NCBI GenBank assembly: GCA_031265875.1
Contig: JAISCA010000070.1
Location: forward strand, 1 to 62,340
Length of the DNA: 62,340 nucleotides
Source: Propionibacteriaceae bacterium
Lineage (GTDB): Bacteria; Actinomycetota; Actinomycetes; Propionibacteriales; Propionibacteriaceae
Direction: 5' to 3'
A program made the position numbers and the translations under genes. The notes under the pieces are model-generated. The model was given only the letters and a program-made list of their open reading frames with translations, searched no databases and was not told where the DNA came from. This document shows, piece by piece, positions 33,901 to 43,979 of the stretch (its first letter is position 1; the number at the start of each line of letters is the position of its first letter).

Positions 33901-35906
33901 TTGTAACTCCGTTGCTTCAGCTCGATGAACTCGTACACCAAGGGTTCCTTGTGCAGAATCGGCTTGGCCCCCTCGCCGGTGTACTCCCAGGCGGCGACGT
34001 AGGCGTATTCGTCGTCGTGACGCAACGCCTCGCCGTCCTCGGTCTGGGACTCGCTGCGGAAATGACCGCCGCAGGACTCGCGCCGATGCAAGGCGTCGAC
34101 GCACATCAACTCGGCCAACTCCATGAAGTCGGCCACCCGGCCGGCCCGCTCCAGGGCCTGGTTCAGGTCCTGGCTCTGGCCCGTCACCTTGACGTCGCTC
34201 CAGAATTGCTGACGCAAGTCCCGGATCTTCTCGATCGCGGTCATCAGACCCCGCTCGTTGCGCTCCATGCCGCAGTATTCCCACATGATGGAGCCCAGCT
34301 CCTTGTGGAAGGAATCGACGCTACGGCTGCCCTTGATCGCCAGCAGCCGCTCGATCCGGCCCTTGGCCTGATCGACCGCTGCGACCGTCTCCGGGGTGGA
34401 GGCGTCGACCGGCGGGAAGGGACCGGCCGCCAGGTAGTCGTTGATGGTGTTGGGCAGGACGAAATAGCCGTCCGACAGGCCCTGCATCAAAGCCGAGGCC
34501 CCCAGACGATTGGCCCCGTGGTCGGAGAAGTTGGCCTCTCCGCCGACGTACAGGCCCGGGATCGAACTCATCAGGTCGTAGTCGACCCACAGCCCGCCCA
34601 TGGTGTAGTGCACGGCCGGGTAGATCCGCATCGGCGTCTCGGAGGGGTTCTCGCCTGTGATCTGGGCGTACATGTCGAACAGGTTGCCGTAGCGGGAGGC
34701 CACGGCGTCACGCCCCAGCCGACCGATGGCGTCGGAGAAGTCGAGGTAGACGCCGCGGCGGACCTGGCGTTGGTTGCCGTCGCGGTCGACCTCGGCCACG
34801 GCCGGGCCGACGCCACGCCCCTCGTCGCACATGTACTTGGCCTGGCGCGAGGCGATGTCACGCGGCACCAGGTTGCCGAAGGCCGGATAGATCCGCTCCA
34901 GGTAGTAATCGCGGTCCTGCTCCGGGATGTCGCGCGGGTCCTTGACGCAGTCCTCGGCTCTCTTGGGCACCCAGATGCGGCCGTCGTTACGCAACGACTC
35001 GCTCATCAGGGTCAGCTTGGACTGGGTGTCGCCGTGGACCGGGATGCAAGTCGGGTGGATCTGGGTGTAGCAGGGGTTGCCGAAATAGGCGCCCTTGCGG
35101 TGGGCCCGCCAGTTGGCCGTCACATTGCAGCCCATGGCGTTGGTGGACAGGAAGAAGACGTTGCCGTAACCTCCGGTCGCCAAGACCACCGCGTCGCCGA
35201 ACCAAGGCTCGACCGCGCCGGTCACCATGTCGCGCGTGACGATGCCGCGGGCGCGGCCGTCGACCACGATCAACTCGACCATCTCATGCCGGGTGTGCAT
35301 CTGGACCGTGCCGGCGTTGACCTGGCGTTCCAGGGCTTGGTAGGCGCCGATCAGGAGCTGCTGGCCGGTCTGGCCGCGAGCGTAGAAGGTGCGCTGGACC
35401 TGGACGCCGCCGAAGGAGCGGGTGTCGAGCAAGCCACCGTACTCACGGGCGAAAGGCACGCCTTGGGCCACGCACTGATCGATGATGTTGGCCGAGACCT
35501 CGGCCAAGCGGTAGACGTTGGTCTCACGGGCGCGGTAATCCCCGCCCTTGACCGTGTCGTAGAACAGCCGCTGAACCGAGTCATTGTCGTTGCGGTAATT
35601 CTTGGCCGCGTTGATGCCGCCCTGGGCGGCGATCGAGTGGGCCCGGCGGGGACTGTCCTGGTAGCAGAAGTTGAGGACGTTGTAGCCGGCCTCGCCCAGG
35701 GTGGCGGCGGCCGCGCCGCCGGCCAAGCCGGTGCCCACCATGATGACCGTCAGCTTGCGCCGGTTGGACGGGTTGACCAACTTGGCCTCGAACTGTCGCT
35801 TCTGCCACTTGCGCTCGATCGGACCGGCGGGCGCCTTGCTGTCATGGATCTCAGCGCCGACCGTGAAATACGAGCTGGCGGCGTCGCGCGTCTCTGTCGC
35901 ACTCAT
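33897..35906 (-). CDS. sdhA: Succinate dehydrogenase / fumarate reductase flavoprotein
   Basis: The 669-aa catalytic subunit with covalent FAD. The FAD loop reads [20 protein letters not shown], and [12 protein letters not shown] carries the FAD-linked His. The active site shows [30 protein letters not shown] and a C-terminal [18 protein letters not shown]. The protein is longer than the E. coli form (588 aa), with a polar N-terminal extension of about 50 residues, as in Bacteroides-type enzymes. It begins directly at the end of sdhC. Confidence 0.96.
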   Translation of the reverse strand: MSATETRDAASSYFTVGAEIHDSKAPAGPIERKWQKRQFEAKLVNPSNRRKLTVIMVGTGLAGGAAAATLGEAGYNVLNFCYQDSPRRAHSIAAQGGINAAKNYRNDNDSVQRLFYDTVKGGDYRARETNVYRLAEVSANIIDQCVAQGVPFAREYGGLLDTRSFGGVQVQRTFYARGQTGQQLLIGAYQALERQVNAGTVQMHTRHEMVELIVVDGRARGIVTRDMVTGAVEPWFGDAVVLATGGYGNVFFLSTNAMGCNVTANWRAHRKGAYFGNPCYTQIHPTCIPVHGDTQSKLTLMSESLRNDGRIWVPKRAEDCVKDPRDIPEQDRDYYLERIYPAFGNLVPRDIASRQAKYMCDEGRGVGPAVAEVDRDGNQRQVRRGVYLDFSDAIGRLGRDAVASRYGNLFDMYAQITGENPSETPMRIYPAVHYTMGGLWVDYDLMSSIPGLYVGGEANFSDHGANRLGASALMQGLSDGYFVLPNTINDYLAAGPFPPVDASTPETVAAVDQAKGRIERLLAIKGSRSVDSFHKELGSIMWEYCGMERNERGLMTAIEKIRDLRQQFWSDVKVTGQSQDLNQALERAGRVADFMELAELMCVDALHRRESCGGHFRSESQTEDGEALRHDDEYAYVAAWEYTGEGAKPILHKEPLVYEFIELKQRSYK

Positions 35907-36626
35907 CTAGTTCACCCCCAGGTTCAAGAAGACGGCCACCGGCGGCAATAGGAAGCCGACGAAGATCAGGGCCGCGACGAAATAGGCCAAGGCGTTGAGG
36001 ATGGCCCGCGCCTTGGGGCTGACATTGCCGCCCAGGGTGGTGAAGGCGCTCCAGAAGCCGTGCCTGACGTGCAGGCAGACCACGATCATGAAGACGATGT
36101 AGATCGCCAGCACCCACCAGTTGCCGAAGGCTTTGACGAACATGGTGTACGGCTCGTCGCTGGCCGTGAAGCCCGTTCGGACGGTCTTGGTGGTGAACAT
36201 CAGGATGTGAAGGATCAAGAGCAGGCCCAAGGTGATGCCGCCCCAGCGCATGAAGCGGGCTGAGACGGTCTGCTCGCGCCGCGTCACGCTGACGTACTTG
36301 CGACCGCGTCCGCGCAGCGAAGCTGCCCAGACCTTGGCCGCGCAATAGATATGAAGAACCAGACAGACCAGCAGGAAGGCTCGGAATATCCAGATGAACC
36401 AACCGTGCGGGAGCAGTGGTTCGAGGATGCCACCGGATTCCAGAGCGCCTTGCAGCCACTCAGCGTAGTGGTTGTAGGCCTCCCCTCCGAGGAACATCTT
36501 AAGGTTGCCAAACATGTGCATGACGAGGAAAGCGATCAAGACCAGGCCAGTGAGGGCCATTACGACCTTCTTCACGACCAATGAATGAAGCGCCCTCGCA
36601 TGCACCGAGAGTGTGTTAGTCGCCAC
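35907..36626 (-). CDS. sdhC: Succinate dehydrogenase cytochrome b subunit
   Basis: A 239-aa membrane anchor with five helices (type B), which binds two hemes and the quinone. Helix I is VVMALTGLVLIAFLVMHMFGN; conserved heme histidines include those in VMHMFGN, LVLHIY, LLILHILMF and CLHVRHGFW. There is no sdhD, as expected for type B. The GTG at 36626 lies 6 nt after a -10 (TATGGT), so the mRNA is probably leaderless. Confidence 0.94.
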   Translation of the reverse strand: MATNTLSVHARALHSLVVKKVVMALTGLVLIAFLVMHMFGNLKMFLGGEAYNHYAEWLQGALESGGILEPLLPHGWFIWIFRAFLLVCLVLHIYCAAKVWAASLRGRGRKYVSVTRREQTVSARFMRWGGITLGLLLILHILMFTTKTVRTGFTASDEPYTMFVKAFGNWWVLAIYIVFMIVVCLHVRHGFWSAFTTLGGNVSPKARAILNALAYFVAALIFVGFLLPPVAVFLNLGVN

Positions 36627-36632
36627 AAGGCC

Positions 36633-36663
36633 ACCATATCGGGACCCCGGTGGGACCTAGCAA
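36633..36663 (-). promoter_or_regulatory. sdhCAB promoter, leaderless start
   Basis: TATGGT (36633-36638) ends 6 nt before the sdhC GTG, and TTGCTA (36658-36663) lies 19 nt upstream of it. Transcription would begin at or next to the G of the start codon. Confidence 0.5.
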
Positions 36664-36670
36664 ACCGGGA

Positions 36671-36698
36671 CGGGCCGGACCTGGCCCGAACCGGCCCG
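36671..36698 (-). terminator. Terminator after trmD
   Basis: CGGGCCGG and CCGGCCCG form an 8-bp stem, 27 nt beyond the trmD stop and ahead of the sdhC promoter. It would separate the rpsP operon from sdhCAB. Confidence 0.5.
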
Positions 36699-36724
36699 AG
36701 GCAGCCACCCGGACCGCCTCTAAG

Positions 36725-37438
36725 TTAGGCCTCAGAGTCTGTCTCGGGCAGCAAATCGGGCCGTCGGCGCCGGGTCAGGTCGATGGCTTGGCCATGGCGC
36801 CACTGCGCGATCCGGGCGTGGTGGCCGGACAACAGCACCGCCGGCACCTCGAGGCCGCGCCAGTCGGCCGGCTTGGTGTAGACCGGATACTCCAGCAGTT
36901 TGTCCCAGCCCTCGGAGTGCGATTCCTCGATCAAGGAGTCGGGATTGCCCAGCACGCCGGGCAGCAGACGGACGACGGCCTCGACGATGGCCAAGGCGGC
37001 CACCTCGCCGCCGTTCAGGACATAGTCGCCCAACGACACCTCGACCGTCTCGACCCGGCCGGCGGCGTGCTCGGTGAAACGAGCGTCGATGCCCTCGTAG
37101 CGGCCGCAGGCGAAGATCAGACGGTCTTGGGCGGCCCAGCGCCGCGCCCAAGTCTGATTGAAAGGAGTCCCGGCCGGCGTCGGCACGATCAGGGTGGTGG
37201 TCCGATCCTGACCGGTCAAGAGCTGGTCCAAGGCCTCGCCCCAGGGCTCGGCCTTCATGACCATGCCGGCGCCGCCGCCGAAGGGGGTGTCGTCGACGCT
37301 GTGGTGGACGTCGTGGGTCCACTGCCGGAGGTCGTGGACGGCCACTTCGACCAAGCCGGCGGCGATGGCCTTGCCCACCAGGGACAGACCGAGGGGAGCG
37401 AAATAGTCCGGGAAGATGGTCACCAGGTCGAGTCTCAC
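36725..37438 (-). CDS. trmD: tRNA (guanine37-N1)-methyltransferase
   Basis: TrmD methylates G37 of tRNAs with S-adenosylmethionine. The 237-aa protein has VTIFPDYF at the start, [24 protein letters not shown] and the SAM-binding trefoil knot [17 protein letters not shown], then [13 protein letters not shown]. The GTG at 37438 overlaps the rimM stop as GTGA, with GAGGAGG upstream. It is the last gene of the rpsP-khpA-rimM-trmD operon. Confidence 0.96.
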   Translation of the reverse strand: MRLDLVTIFPDYFAPLGLSLVGKAIAAGLVEVAVHDLRQWTHDVHHSVDDTPFGGGAGMVMKAEPWGEALDQLLTGQDRTTTLIVPTPAGTPFNQTWARRWAAQDRLIFACGRYEGIDARFTEHAAGRVETVEVSLGDYVLNGGEVAALAIVEAVVRLLPGVLGNPDSLIEESHSEGWDKLLEYPVYTKPADWRGLEVPAVLLSGHHARIAQWRHGQAIDLTRRRRPDLLPETDSEA

Positions 37439-37974
37439 CAGGCCTCCTCGGCGCTGTCGTCCAACAACCCGGCCAGGTCGGCCAGGACCAGCCGCCCCTG
37501 GGCCAAGTCGATCTCCGGAACCAGGGCGGTCACGAAGGGCACCTGACGGAGCCCGGCCGCCGTCGCGATCTGGAGCAGGTCCTGCGCCGGGCCATGGACG
37601 ACGCGCTCGACCCGGCCGACCGGCCGGCCGGCGGCGGTCGAGACCGCCAAGCCGATCAATTGGTGGTCGTAGAACTCGTCCTCGGCGGCCGGTGACTGGC
37701 TGGGGTCGACCCGGGCCAGCAGCACTGTGCCGTTCAGAGCCTCGGCGGCGGCGCGGTCCTCGAGGCCTTCTAGCCGCAAGAGCAGACGATCCTGGTGCCA
37801 ACGGCGGGAGGCCACGGTCCAAGCCGGACCGCCCGGCTCCGGCCACAGCTCGGCTCCGGGCGCGAACCGACGCTCGGGCTCGTCAGTTCTGACCTCGACG
37901 GCCACCTCGCCGGTCAGACCATGGGCCCGCCGGACGACGCCGACGACGACCTCGATGCCGGTCTGATCGATCAC
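37435..37974 (-). CDS. rimM: Ribosome maturation factor RimM
   Basis: RimM aids assembly of the 30S head around S19. The 179-aa protein has the N-terminal barrel ([19 protein letters not shown]) and the C-terminal PRC-barrel ([33 protein letters not shown]). It follows the KH gene by 30 nt and overlaps trmD by 4 nt. Confidence 0.95.
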   Translation of the reverse strand: MIDQTGIEVVVGVVRRAHGLTGEVAVEVRTDEPERRFAPGAELWPEPGGPAWTVASRRWHQDRLLLRLEGLEDRAAAEALNGTVLLARVDPSQSPAAEDEFYDHQLIGLAVSTAAGRPVGRVERVVHGPAQDLLQIATAAGLRQVPFVTALVPEIDLAQGRLVLADLAGLLDDSAEEAW

Positions 37975-38004
37975 TCGACCGGCCGCCTGGTGTAGGACAC
38001 TGGC

Positions 38005-38280
38005 TCAGCGACGCCGGCCGCGATCGCGCTCACGATTGGTGGGCCGCCGGTCGACGTCGACGAAGTCGACCCGGACCTGTTCGCGCCCGGACAGGGCGGC
38101 GATGACGGTGCGCAGAGCCTGGGCGGTGCGGCCTTGACGACCGATCACCTTGCCGACGTCGTCCGGGTGGACCCGGACCTCCAGCATCCGGCCCCGCCTC
38201 AGATCGAGGTCCTTGACCCGCACCTCACTAGGGTTGGCGACGATCCCACGGACCAGGTGTTCCAAGGCTTCGGTCAACAT
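38005..38280 (-). CDS. khpA: KH-domain RNA-binding protein KhpA
   Basis: A 91-aa RNA-binding protein with a single KH domain; the GxxG loop is VIGRQGRTAQALR. It begins MLTEALEHLVRGIV and ends in an Arg-rich tail (RERDRGRRR). It lies 1 nt after rpsP, the standard place in Gram-positive bacteria. KhpA proteins act with KhpB in RNA control of cell growth. Confidence 0.94.
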   Translation of the reverse strand: MLTEALEHLVRGIVANPSEVRVKDLDLRRGRMLEVRVHPDDVGKVIGRQGRTAQALRTVIAALSGREQVRVDFVDVDRRPTNRERDRGRRR

Positions 38281-38281
38281 C

Positions 38282-38791
38282 TCAGGCCTCGACTTCGCTG
38301 ACGGCTGGTGACACGGGGCTAACCGGTTCCGCCACAGCGGCCGGCTCAGCCGGCTCGACTGGCTCGGCGGACTGAGCCGGGCTGGCCTCGTCCGGTTCGA
38401 CTGCCTTCTTGGGCGTCCGCTTGGACCGCGAGATGGCCTCGCCGGCCTGATCGCCTTCGAGCACGGCCGCGTTGTAACGGGCCAGCTTGTCCGGCTTGCT
38501 GGGTTGGGGATCGACGCCCGACGGGATCGACTGGTCGCCCGTGAACTGTTGCCAGTCGCCAGTGCGCTTGAACAGAGCCACGACGGCGTCGGTCGGCTGG
38601 GCGCCGACGCCGAGCCAGTACTGAGCTCGCTCGGAGTCGACCCGGATGACGGAGGGATCGTTCTTCGGGTGGTAGATGCCGATCTCCTCAATGGCTCGGC
38701 CGTCCCGTTTGGTGCGGGCGTCCATGACGACGATGCGGTAATGGGGCGACCGGATCTTGCCCAGTCGCTTGAGGCGAATCTTGACGGCCAC
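38282..38791 (-). CDS. rpsP: 30S ribosomal protein S16 with long C-terminal tail
   Basis: S16 stabilises the 30S body. The conserved 80-aa core runs [18 protein letters not shown] to GDWQQF. About 85 further residues are Ala/Pro/Glu-rich and acidic at the end ([15 protein letters not shown]). Actinobacterial S16 often carries such an extension. I choose the GTG at 38791, with AGGAG 12 nt upstream; longer forms have no protein character. First gene of the operon. Confidence 0.95.
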   Translation of the reverse strand: MAVKIRLKRLGKIRSPHYRIVVMDARTKRDGRAIEEIGIYHPKNDPSVIRVDSERAQYWLGVGAQPTDAVVALFKRTGDWQQFTGDQSIPSGVDPQPSKPDKLARYNAAVLEGDQAGEAISRSKRTPKKAVEPDEASPAQSAEPVEPAEPAAVAEPVSPVSPAVSEVEA

Positions 38792-39093
38792 GAGAGTGGT
38801 TTCTCCTGTATGACGACGTCTGAAAACAGCTCCAGACGGAACGGGTGGAACCCGACCCGATCGTGGGGTCACGAGCCTGGCTCCGATTGACTCGGCCACT
38901 CCGGCGGTGAGAGGGCGCCGCAGAGACCGATCCGACGAGTATTTTGCCAGACGGAGGCCGAGCCGCGAAATAGGCCGTCCGCGCGTCTGTCCCCAGAACC
39001 CCGGAAGCAAGGCCGCCGACGCCCTCCGAACCCAGCCGACCGCCCCCTGCGGCCGGGTTCGGCGTCCCCGCCGATCCGGCTGATCAGGACCGC
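38792..39093. other. 302-nt gap upstream of rpsP
   Basis: The region contains the rpsP leader and the amidohydrolase terminator (39027-39061). An AT-rich island near 38937 gives CAAAAT or AATACT on the minus strand as a possible rpsP -10, with no good -35. Nothing else is seen. Confidence 0.4.
39027..39061 (-). terminator. Terminator of the amidohydrolase gene
   Basis: CGAACCC and GGGTTCG form the outer 7-bp stem, extended by GCCG/CGGC after one mismatch. It lies 33 nt past the stop. Confidence 0.6.
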
Positions 39094-40278
39094 TCAGGGC
39101 CGGACGGCCGACCAGTCCGGGCCCGCCACCGGCCGGCCGTCCAGGACCACCAGGGCGGGGTGGCGCAAGACGCCCGGGTCACGTCTGGGATCGGCCGACA
39201 AGCAGATCAGATCGGCCGGGGCGCCCTCCTCCAAACCAGGGCGGCCGAGCCAGGCGCGGGCCCGCCAGGAGGCCGCGCCGAGGGCGAAATCGGCCCCGCC
39301 CAAGCCGGCCAAGGCCTCGACCTCGGCCGCCAAGGTGCCATGGCCCCGCGACCCCCCGGCGTCGCTGCCGGCGTAGATGGGCACCCCGGCCTCGACCGCC
39401 CGGCCCATGACCTGGAGCCGGCCGGCGTACAGGTGACGCATGTGAGCGGCGTAACGGGGGAACTTGTCCTCGGCCTGATCGGCCAGGCCGGGGAAGATGT
39501 CAAGATTGTCCAAGGTCGGCACCAAGGCGACCTGACGGCGGGCCATCTCAGCCAAGGTGGTCTGATCCAAGCCAGTGCCGTGTTCGATGCAGTCGATGCC
39601 AGCGGCGACCAGTTCCGCCACGGCCCGTTCGCCGAAACAGTGCGCCGTCACCCGCACGCCCAGGCCGTGGGCGGCGGCGATGGCCTGAGCGGCCAGATCG
39701 GCCGGCCAGAGCGGAGCCAGGTCACCGTCCCGCCGATCGATCCAGTCCCCCACCAATTTGACCCAGCCGTCGCCGCGCTGGGCCTGACGGACCACCTCCG
39801 CCACTAGCTCCGCCGGGTCGATCTCGGCCGCGTAGCCCCGGAGGTAACGGCGCGGGCGGGCGATGTGGCGACCGGCCCGGATCAGCCGGGGCAGATCCGG
39901 ACGCTGGTCGATCCAGTGGGTGTCGACCGGCGAGCCGGCGTCACGCAGCAGCAGCGAGCCGGCGTCACGGTCGGTCAGAGCTTGGCTCTCGCTGGTGTCC
40001 CGGTCGACCGCGCCGTCTGGCCCCAAACCGACGTGGCAATGGGCGTCGACCAAGCCAGGCATGATCCAGACCGCGCTGGCCAAACGGGTGGCGTGCGCGA
40101 CCGGCTGGCGGGTCAAACGGCCGTCCACGATCCAGAGGTCTTCCGGCCGGCCCTCCGGCAAGACCACGCCGTTGAGATGCCAAGCGGTTCGGCCCGGGCC
40201 GGCCGGACCGGCCCGGGGCCGGTGGACCAGCGGGCCGCCCTTGGATGCGATCGTTCCTCGTCCCACCATCACGACCAT
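39094..40278 (-). CDS. Amidohydrolase-family protein
   Basis: A 394-aa metal-dependent amidohydrolase. Metal ligands are visible in [36 protein letters not shown] and YAGSDAGG. A homologous gene lies next to ffh in mycobacteria (Rv2915c), so the linkage is old. The substrate is unknown; imidazolone- or dipeptide-type cyclic amides are possible. The start is either the ATG at 40278 or the one three codons later. Confidence 0.82.
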   Translation of the reverse strand: MVVMVGRGTIASKGGPLVHRPRAGPAGPGRTAWHLNGVVLPEGRPEDLWIVDGRLTRQPVAHATRLASAVWIMPGLVDAHCHVGLGPDGAVDRDTSESQALTDRDAGSLLLRDAGSPVDTHWIDQRPDLPRLIRAGRHIARPRRYLRGYAAEIDPAELVAEVVRQAQRGDGWVKLVGDWIDRRDGDLAPLWPADLAAQAIAAAHGLGVRVTAHCFGERAVAELVAAGIDCIEHGTGLDQTTLAEMARRQVALVPTLDNLDIFPGLADQAEDKFPRYAAHMRHLYAGRLQVMGRAVEAGVPIYAGSDAGGSRGHGTLAAEVEALAGLGGADFALGAASWRARAWLGRPGLEEGAPADLICLSADPRRDPGVLRHPALVVLDGRPVAGPDWSAVRP

Positions 40279-40352
40279 AACGGCGCGATCGTCCGATGGC
40301 CAACCGGCGGCGGCGATCTGGCCTTGGCCCGGAACGGCTGCGGTGGCGGGGC

Positions 40353-40368
40353 CTCTCAGACCTGAGAG
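40353..40368 (-). terminator. Small hairpin after ffh
   Basis: CTCTCA and TGAGAG form a 6-bp stem with a GACC loop, 10 nt past the ffh stop. A palindrome CTCAGGCCTGAG overlaps the stop itself. It may be a weak terminator. Confidence 0.35.
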
Positions 40369-40377
40369 AGCGTCGTC

Positions 40378-41934
40378 TCAGGCCTGAGGCGGGTTCTCCA
40401 GCAGCTGGCGCAGGTCCTCGGGCAGTTCGAACTGGCCCGGTGGGCTCGACTCCGGACCGGGCGCGGGGGGCAAGCCGAAGGCGGCCCCGCTGGTTTCGGC
40501 CGCCGGCGGCGGAGCGGCCGGAGCGTTGCGCTTGGCCGGGTTGCCCGAGACCTTGGAGCCAGATTTCCGTTTCTTGGCCTGTTGTCTAGGTTTGAGCGCG
40601 GCCCGAGGCATGGCGCCGGGGCGCTGGCCCATCATGCCGCCGAATTGATGCATCATCTGACGGGCCTGGCTGAAGCGGTTGACCAAGTTGTTGACGTCGG
40701 AGACCTGGACCCCGGCTCCCCGGGCGATACGGGCCCGGCGGGAACCGTTCAAGATCGCCGGGTCAGCCCGTTCGGCCGGCGTCATGGAATGGATGATGGC
40801 TTCGATACGGTCGATCTCGCGCTCGTCCAAGGACTCCAGCTGGTCGCGCATCTGGCCCATGCCGGGCAGCATCCCGAGGACCTTGGACAGCGGCCCCATG
40901 CGCCGGACGGCCTGCATCTGCTGCAGGAAGTCCTGCAGGGTGAACTGACCGCCCCGTAACAGCTGACCGGCCGCCTGAGCCGCCTGCTCGGCGTCGAAGT
41001 GGCGCTCCGCTCGCTCGATCAAGGTCAAGACGTCGCCCATGTCGAGGATGCGCCCAGCCATGCGGTCGGGGTGGAAGACCTCGAAGTCCTCCAGCTTCTC
41101 CCCCACCGAGGCGAACAGGATGGGCTGACCGGTGACGCCGGCCACCGACAGCGCGGCGCCGCCGCGGGCGTCGCCGTCCAGTTTGGTCACGACCACGCCG
41201 CTGAAACCGACGCCGTCGGCGAAGGAGCGCGCGGTCGTGACGGCGTCCTGGCCGATCATGGCGTCCAGCACGAACAGGGTCTCGTCCGGATCGACGGCGT
41301 CGCGGATCTGAGCCGCCTGACGCAGCATCTCCTGGTCCACGCCGAGCCGGCCGGCGGTGTCCACCACGACGATGTCATGCAAGTGATGGCGGGCCGCCTC
41401 CAGACCGCCGCGCGCCACCTCGACCGGATCGCCCACGCCGTTGCCCGGTTGGGGGGCGTAAACCGCCACACCGGCCTGCTCGCCCACCACCCTCAACTGG
41501 GTGACGGCGTTGGGCCGCTGCAAGTCGGCCGCCACCAGCAGAGGCGAATGGCCTTGCTGACGCAGCCAGAGGCCGAGCTTGCCGGCCAAGGTGGTCTTGC
41601 CCGAGCCCTGTAGGCCGGCCAGCAGGATGACGGTGGGCGGGCGCTTGGCCCAGCGCAACTCACGCCGTTGGCCGCCCAGCAGGTTGACCAACTCGGCGTG
41701 GACGATCTTGACCACTTGCTGGGCCGGGTCGAGGGCGCGGGACAGCTCGGCCGCCTTGGCCTGCTCCCGCACGGCGGCCACGAAAGCCTTGACCACCTCT
41801 AGGTTGACGTCGGCCTCGAGCAGGGCGATGCGGATCTCCCGCAGGGTCCGGTCGATGTCGGAATCGCTCAGATGGCCTTTCCCGCGCAACGACCGGAAAG
41901 CCTGCGCGAGGCGGTCTTGGAGTGTGTCGAACAC
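40378..41934 (-). CDS. ffh: Signal recognition particle protein Ffh
   Basis: The SRP54 GTPase that guides nascent membrane proteins to FtsY. The 518-aa protein has the N domain (FDTLQDRLAQAF), G domain with GLQGSGKTTLAGKL, DTAGRLG and TKLDGDARGGA, and a Met-rich M domain (RMGPLSKVLGMLPGMGQM). The C-terminal 70 residues are Pro/Ala-rich and add to the usual length. The GTG at 41934 follows AAGGAT. No SRP RNA gene is in the window. Confidence 0.96.
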   Translation of the reverse strand: MFDTLQDRLAQAFRSLRGKGHLSDSDIDRTLREIRIALLEADVNLEVVKAFVAAVREQAKAAELSRALDPAQQVVKIVHAELVNLLGGQRRELRWAKRPPTVILLAGLQGSGKTTLAGKLGLWLRQQGHSPLLVAADLQRPNAVTQLRVVGEQAGVAVYAPQPGNGVGDPVEVARGGLEAARHHLHDIVVVDTAGRLGVDQEMLRQAAQIRDAVDPDETLFVLDAMIGQDAVTTARSFADGVGFSGVVVTKLDGDARGGAALSVAGVTGQPILFASVGEKLEDFEVFHPDRMAGRILDMGDVLTLIERAERHFDAEQAAQAAGQLLRGGQFTLQDFLQQMQAVRRMGPLSKVLGMLPGMGQMRDQLESLDEREIDRIEAIIHSMTPAERADPAILNGSRRARIARGAGVQVSDVNNLVNRFSQARQMMHQFGGMMGQRPGAMPRAALKPRQQAKKRKSGSKVSGNPAKRNAPAAPPPAAETSGAAFGLPPAPGPESSPPGQFELPEDLRQLLENPPQA

Positions 41935-42008
41935 GAAATGATCCTTACCTGCTGGAGACCCGCTGTGGTGGCACCAGGTTACGGCATCGGCCCAGCGCTG
42001 ACGCGGCC

Positions 42009-42536
42009 TCAGCCCGGCGACGGGGCAGGACGGGTGTCCAACTGACGGGTCATCAGGACTAAGTCGAGCCAGCGGCCGAACTTCTGCCCGACCTGGGGCA
42101 GCCGACCGGTCTCGGCGAAGCCCAGCTTGGCGTGCAGCCGGATCGAGGCCAGGTTCTCGGCCGCCAGGGCCGCCACCATGACGTGGATGCCCCGCTGGGC
42201 CGCCTGGTCCGCCAATTGGCCCAACAATCGCCCGCCCAAGCCCTGGCCCCGGGCCTCGGGGCGCAGGTAGATGGAGTCCTCGACGGTGTCCCGGTAGCCC
42301 GCCTTGGCCCGGAAGGGGCCGTAGGCGGCGAAGCCTAGGAGATCGTCTCCGGCCGTCGCCGCCAAAGCCACCTGGCGACCGCTGGAGTGCTGCTCCAACC
42401 AGTCCCGCCAATCCTTCTTAGACAGCGGGGACCAATCCCACGAGGCCACCGACTCCAGGACGGCTTGGTTGTAGATGGCCAGGGCCGAGGCCGTGTCCCC
42501 CGCCGTCAAGGGACGGATTTGAATCGGCTCAGTCAC
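42009..42536 (-). CDS. GNAT acetyltransferase (phosphinothricin/methionine-sulfoximine type)
   Basis: A 175-aa cytosolic N-acetyltransferase. It shows the family pattern IRPLTAGDTASALAIYN, SIYLRPEARGQGLGGRLL (acetyl-CoA loop) and NLASIRLHAKLGF. Close relatives acetylate methionine sulfoximine or phosphinothricin and give tolerance to these glutamine-synthetase inhibitors. It overlaps ftsY by 8 nt, taking the place where actinobacteria often have amtB-glnB-glnD. Confidence 0.88.
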   Translation of the reverse strand: MTEPIQIRPLTAGDTASALAIYNQAVLESVASWDWSPLSKKDWRDWLEQHSSGRQVALAATAGDDLLGFAAYGPFRAKAGYRDTVEDSIYLRPEARGQGLGGRLLGQLADQAAQRGIHVMVAALAAENLASIRLHAKLGFAETGRLPQVGQKFGRWLDLVLMTRQLDTRPAPSPG

Positions 42537-43701
42537 CCAGCAGCCCGTCGACGAATTGGGCCGGGTCGAAGGGGGCCAAGTCGTCGGCCCCTTCGCCCAA
42601 ACCGATGAATTTGACCGGGACGCCCAACTCGCGCTGCACCGCCACCACGATGCCGCCCTTGGCCGAGCCGTCCAGCTTGGTCAAGACGATGCCGCTGACG
42701 GACACCGCCTGAGCGAAGACCCGGGCTTGGACCAAGCCGTTCTGCCCGGTCGTGGCGTCCAGCACCAGCAACGTCTCGGTCACCGGAGCGACCTTCTCCA
42801 AGACCCGCTTGACCTTGCCCAACTCGTCCATCAGTCCGACCTTGTTGTGCAAGCGGCCGGCCGTGTCGACGATCAGGACGTCGACGTCGTCCGTTCGAGC
42901 CCGCTGGGCGGCGTCGAAGGCGACCGAGGCCGGGTCGGCCTGTTGCGGGCCGCGCACGGTGGCGACGCCGATGCGCTCGCCCCAGGTCTGGAGTTGGTCG
43001 GCGGCGGCGGCCCGGAAGGTGTCGGCCGCGCCCAGCACGACGCTCCGTCCCTCCGCCACCAAGACTCGGGCCAGCTTGCCCACGGTGGTGGTCTTACCGG
43101 TGCCGTTGACGCCCACCACCAAGACCACGGCCGGGCCGCCGCCGTCGGGTCGGTCCAAGGCCAGCCCGCGGTCAAGGCTGGGATCGACCAAATCGATCAA
43201 TTCCTGGCGCAGGATGGCCTTGGCCTGTCCCGGATCGGAGACGGCGTCCAAAGCCAGGCGCGAACGGAGCCGCTCGACCAGTTCAGCGGTCGGCCCCACT
43301 CCCAGATCGGAGGTGATCAAGGTGGTCTCGAAATCGTCCCAGGTCTCGGCGCTGACCCGGTCGCTGGACAACAGGCTAGCCAGGCTCCGGGCCAAGGCGT
43401 TGTCGCTGGAGGCCAGCCGTCGACGCAGCCGGGACAGTCGGGTCAGGGTCGGCTCGGGCTGATCCCAAGTGGCCGGCCCGGTCGCCGGCGGCGCCTCTTG
43501 GTCTAACTGATCGGGTCGGTCTAACTGATCGGTCCGGTCGGCTGCGTCCGGTTCCGGTTCCGGCGGCGAGGGTGGGCTGGCCGGCGCTGTCTCGCCCGCC
43601 TCCGGCGGAGCGCCCGAACGCTTGGAGAAGGTGACGACCAGGAAAGCGGCGATGAAGGCGGCCACTAGGCCGGCCAGGATGAACCAGAAGATCATGTCCA
43701 C
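42529..43701 (-). CDS. ftsY: SRP receptor FtsY
   Basis: The membrane-side GTPase partner of Ffh. The 390-aa protein starts with a membrane helix (FWFILAGLVAAFIAAFLVV), which is the actinobacterial way of anchoring. An acidic linker (residues 30-75) precedes the NG domain, with GVNGTGKTTTVGKLA, DTAGRLHNK and TKLDGSAKGG. The GTG at 43701 lies 7 nt after a -10 (TAGCAT at 43709-43714), which supports a leaderless start there; the ATG at 43695 is the alternative. Confidence 0.95.
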   Translation of the reverse strand: MDMIFWFILAGLVAAFIAAFLVVTFSKRSGAPPEAGETAPASPPSPPEPEPDAADRTDQLDRPDQLDQEAPPATGPATWDQPEPTLTRLSRLRRRLASSDNALARSLASLLSSDRVSAETWDDFETTLITSDLGVGPTAELVERLRSRLALDAVSDPGQAKAILRQELIDLVDPSLDRGLALDRPDGGGPAVVLVVGVNGTGKTTTVGKLARVLVAEGRSVVLGAADTFRAAAADQLQTWGERIGVATVRGPQQADPASVAFDAAQRARTDDVDVLIVDTAGRLHNKVGLMDELGKVKRVLEKVAPVTETLLVLDATTGQNGLVQARVFAQAVSVSGIVLTKLDGSAKGGIVVAVQRELGVPVKFIGLGEGADDLAPFDPAQFVDGLLGD

Positions 43702-43858
43702 TCAGGACATGCTAGTGGCGTGTCCAGGAGATGTCTGACCGGTCAGCCTGGGCCCAGCGGGAGTGTCCGGCGGCGGCGGGCTGTTCTTTGACGGAACAGC
43801 GGTGGACCGGACGGTCGACGACCGCGGTCGCCAGCGCCTCTCAGCCGGTCAACGACGA

Positions 43859-43951
43859 TTACGGCGCGGTGGCCGAAGACTCGTCACCGATCAGGTACTC
43901 GGCCGTACGGCAGAGCGCCCGGGTCAACATGGCTAGGAAAGCGGGAAGCAT
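43859..43951 (-). CDS. Small 30-residue ORF between smc and ftsY
   Basis: The reading frame encodes MLPAFLAMLTRALCRTAEYL followed by ten more residues ending SSATAP. AGAAAGG lies 8 nt before the ATG. The N-terminal half is an amphipathic helix with one Cys. I do not recognise it. It sits alone in a 450-nt gap that is unusually AT-rich and structured, so a small membrane-active peptide or a leader peptide are both possible. Without homologs the call is tentative. Confidence 0.4.
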   Translation of the reverse strand: MLPAFLAMLTRALCRTAEYLIGDESSATAP

Positions 43952-43979
43952 GATGTGACCTTTCTCGAACTCTGACTAG

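Noticed and set aside
33912-35951. 679-codon open frame on the plus strand opposite sdhA
   Set aside because: SdhA on the minus strand has full motifs and normal length. Long antisense frames are expected at this GC content, and the product has no recognisable domain.
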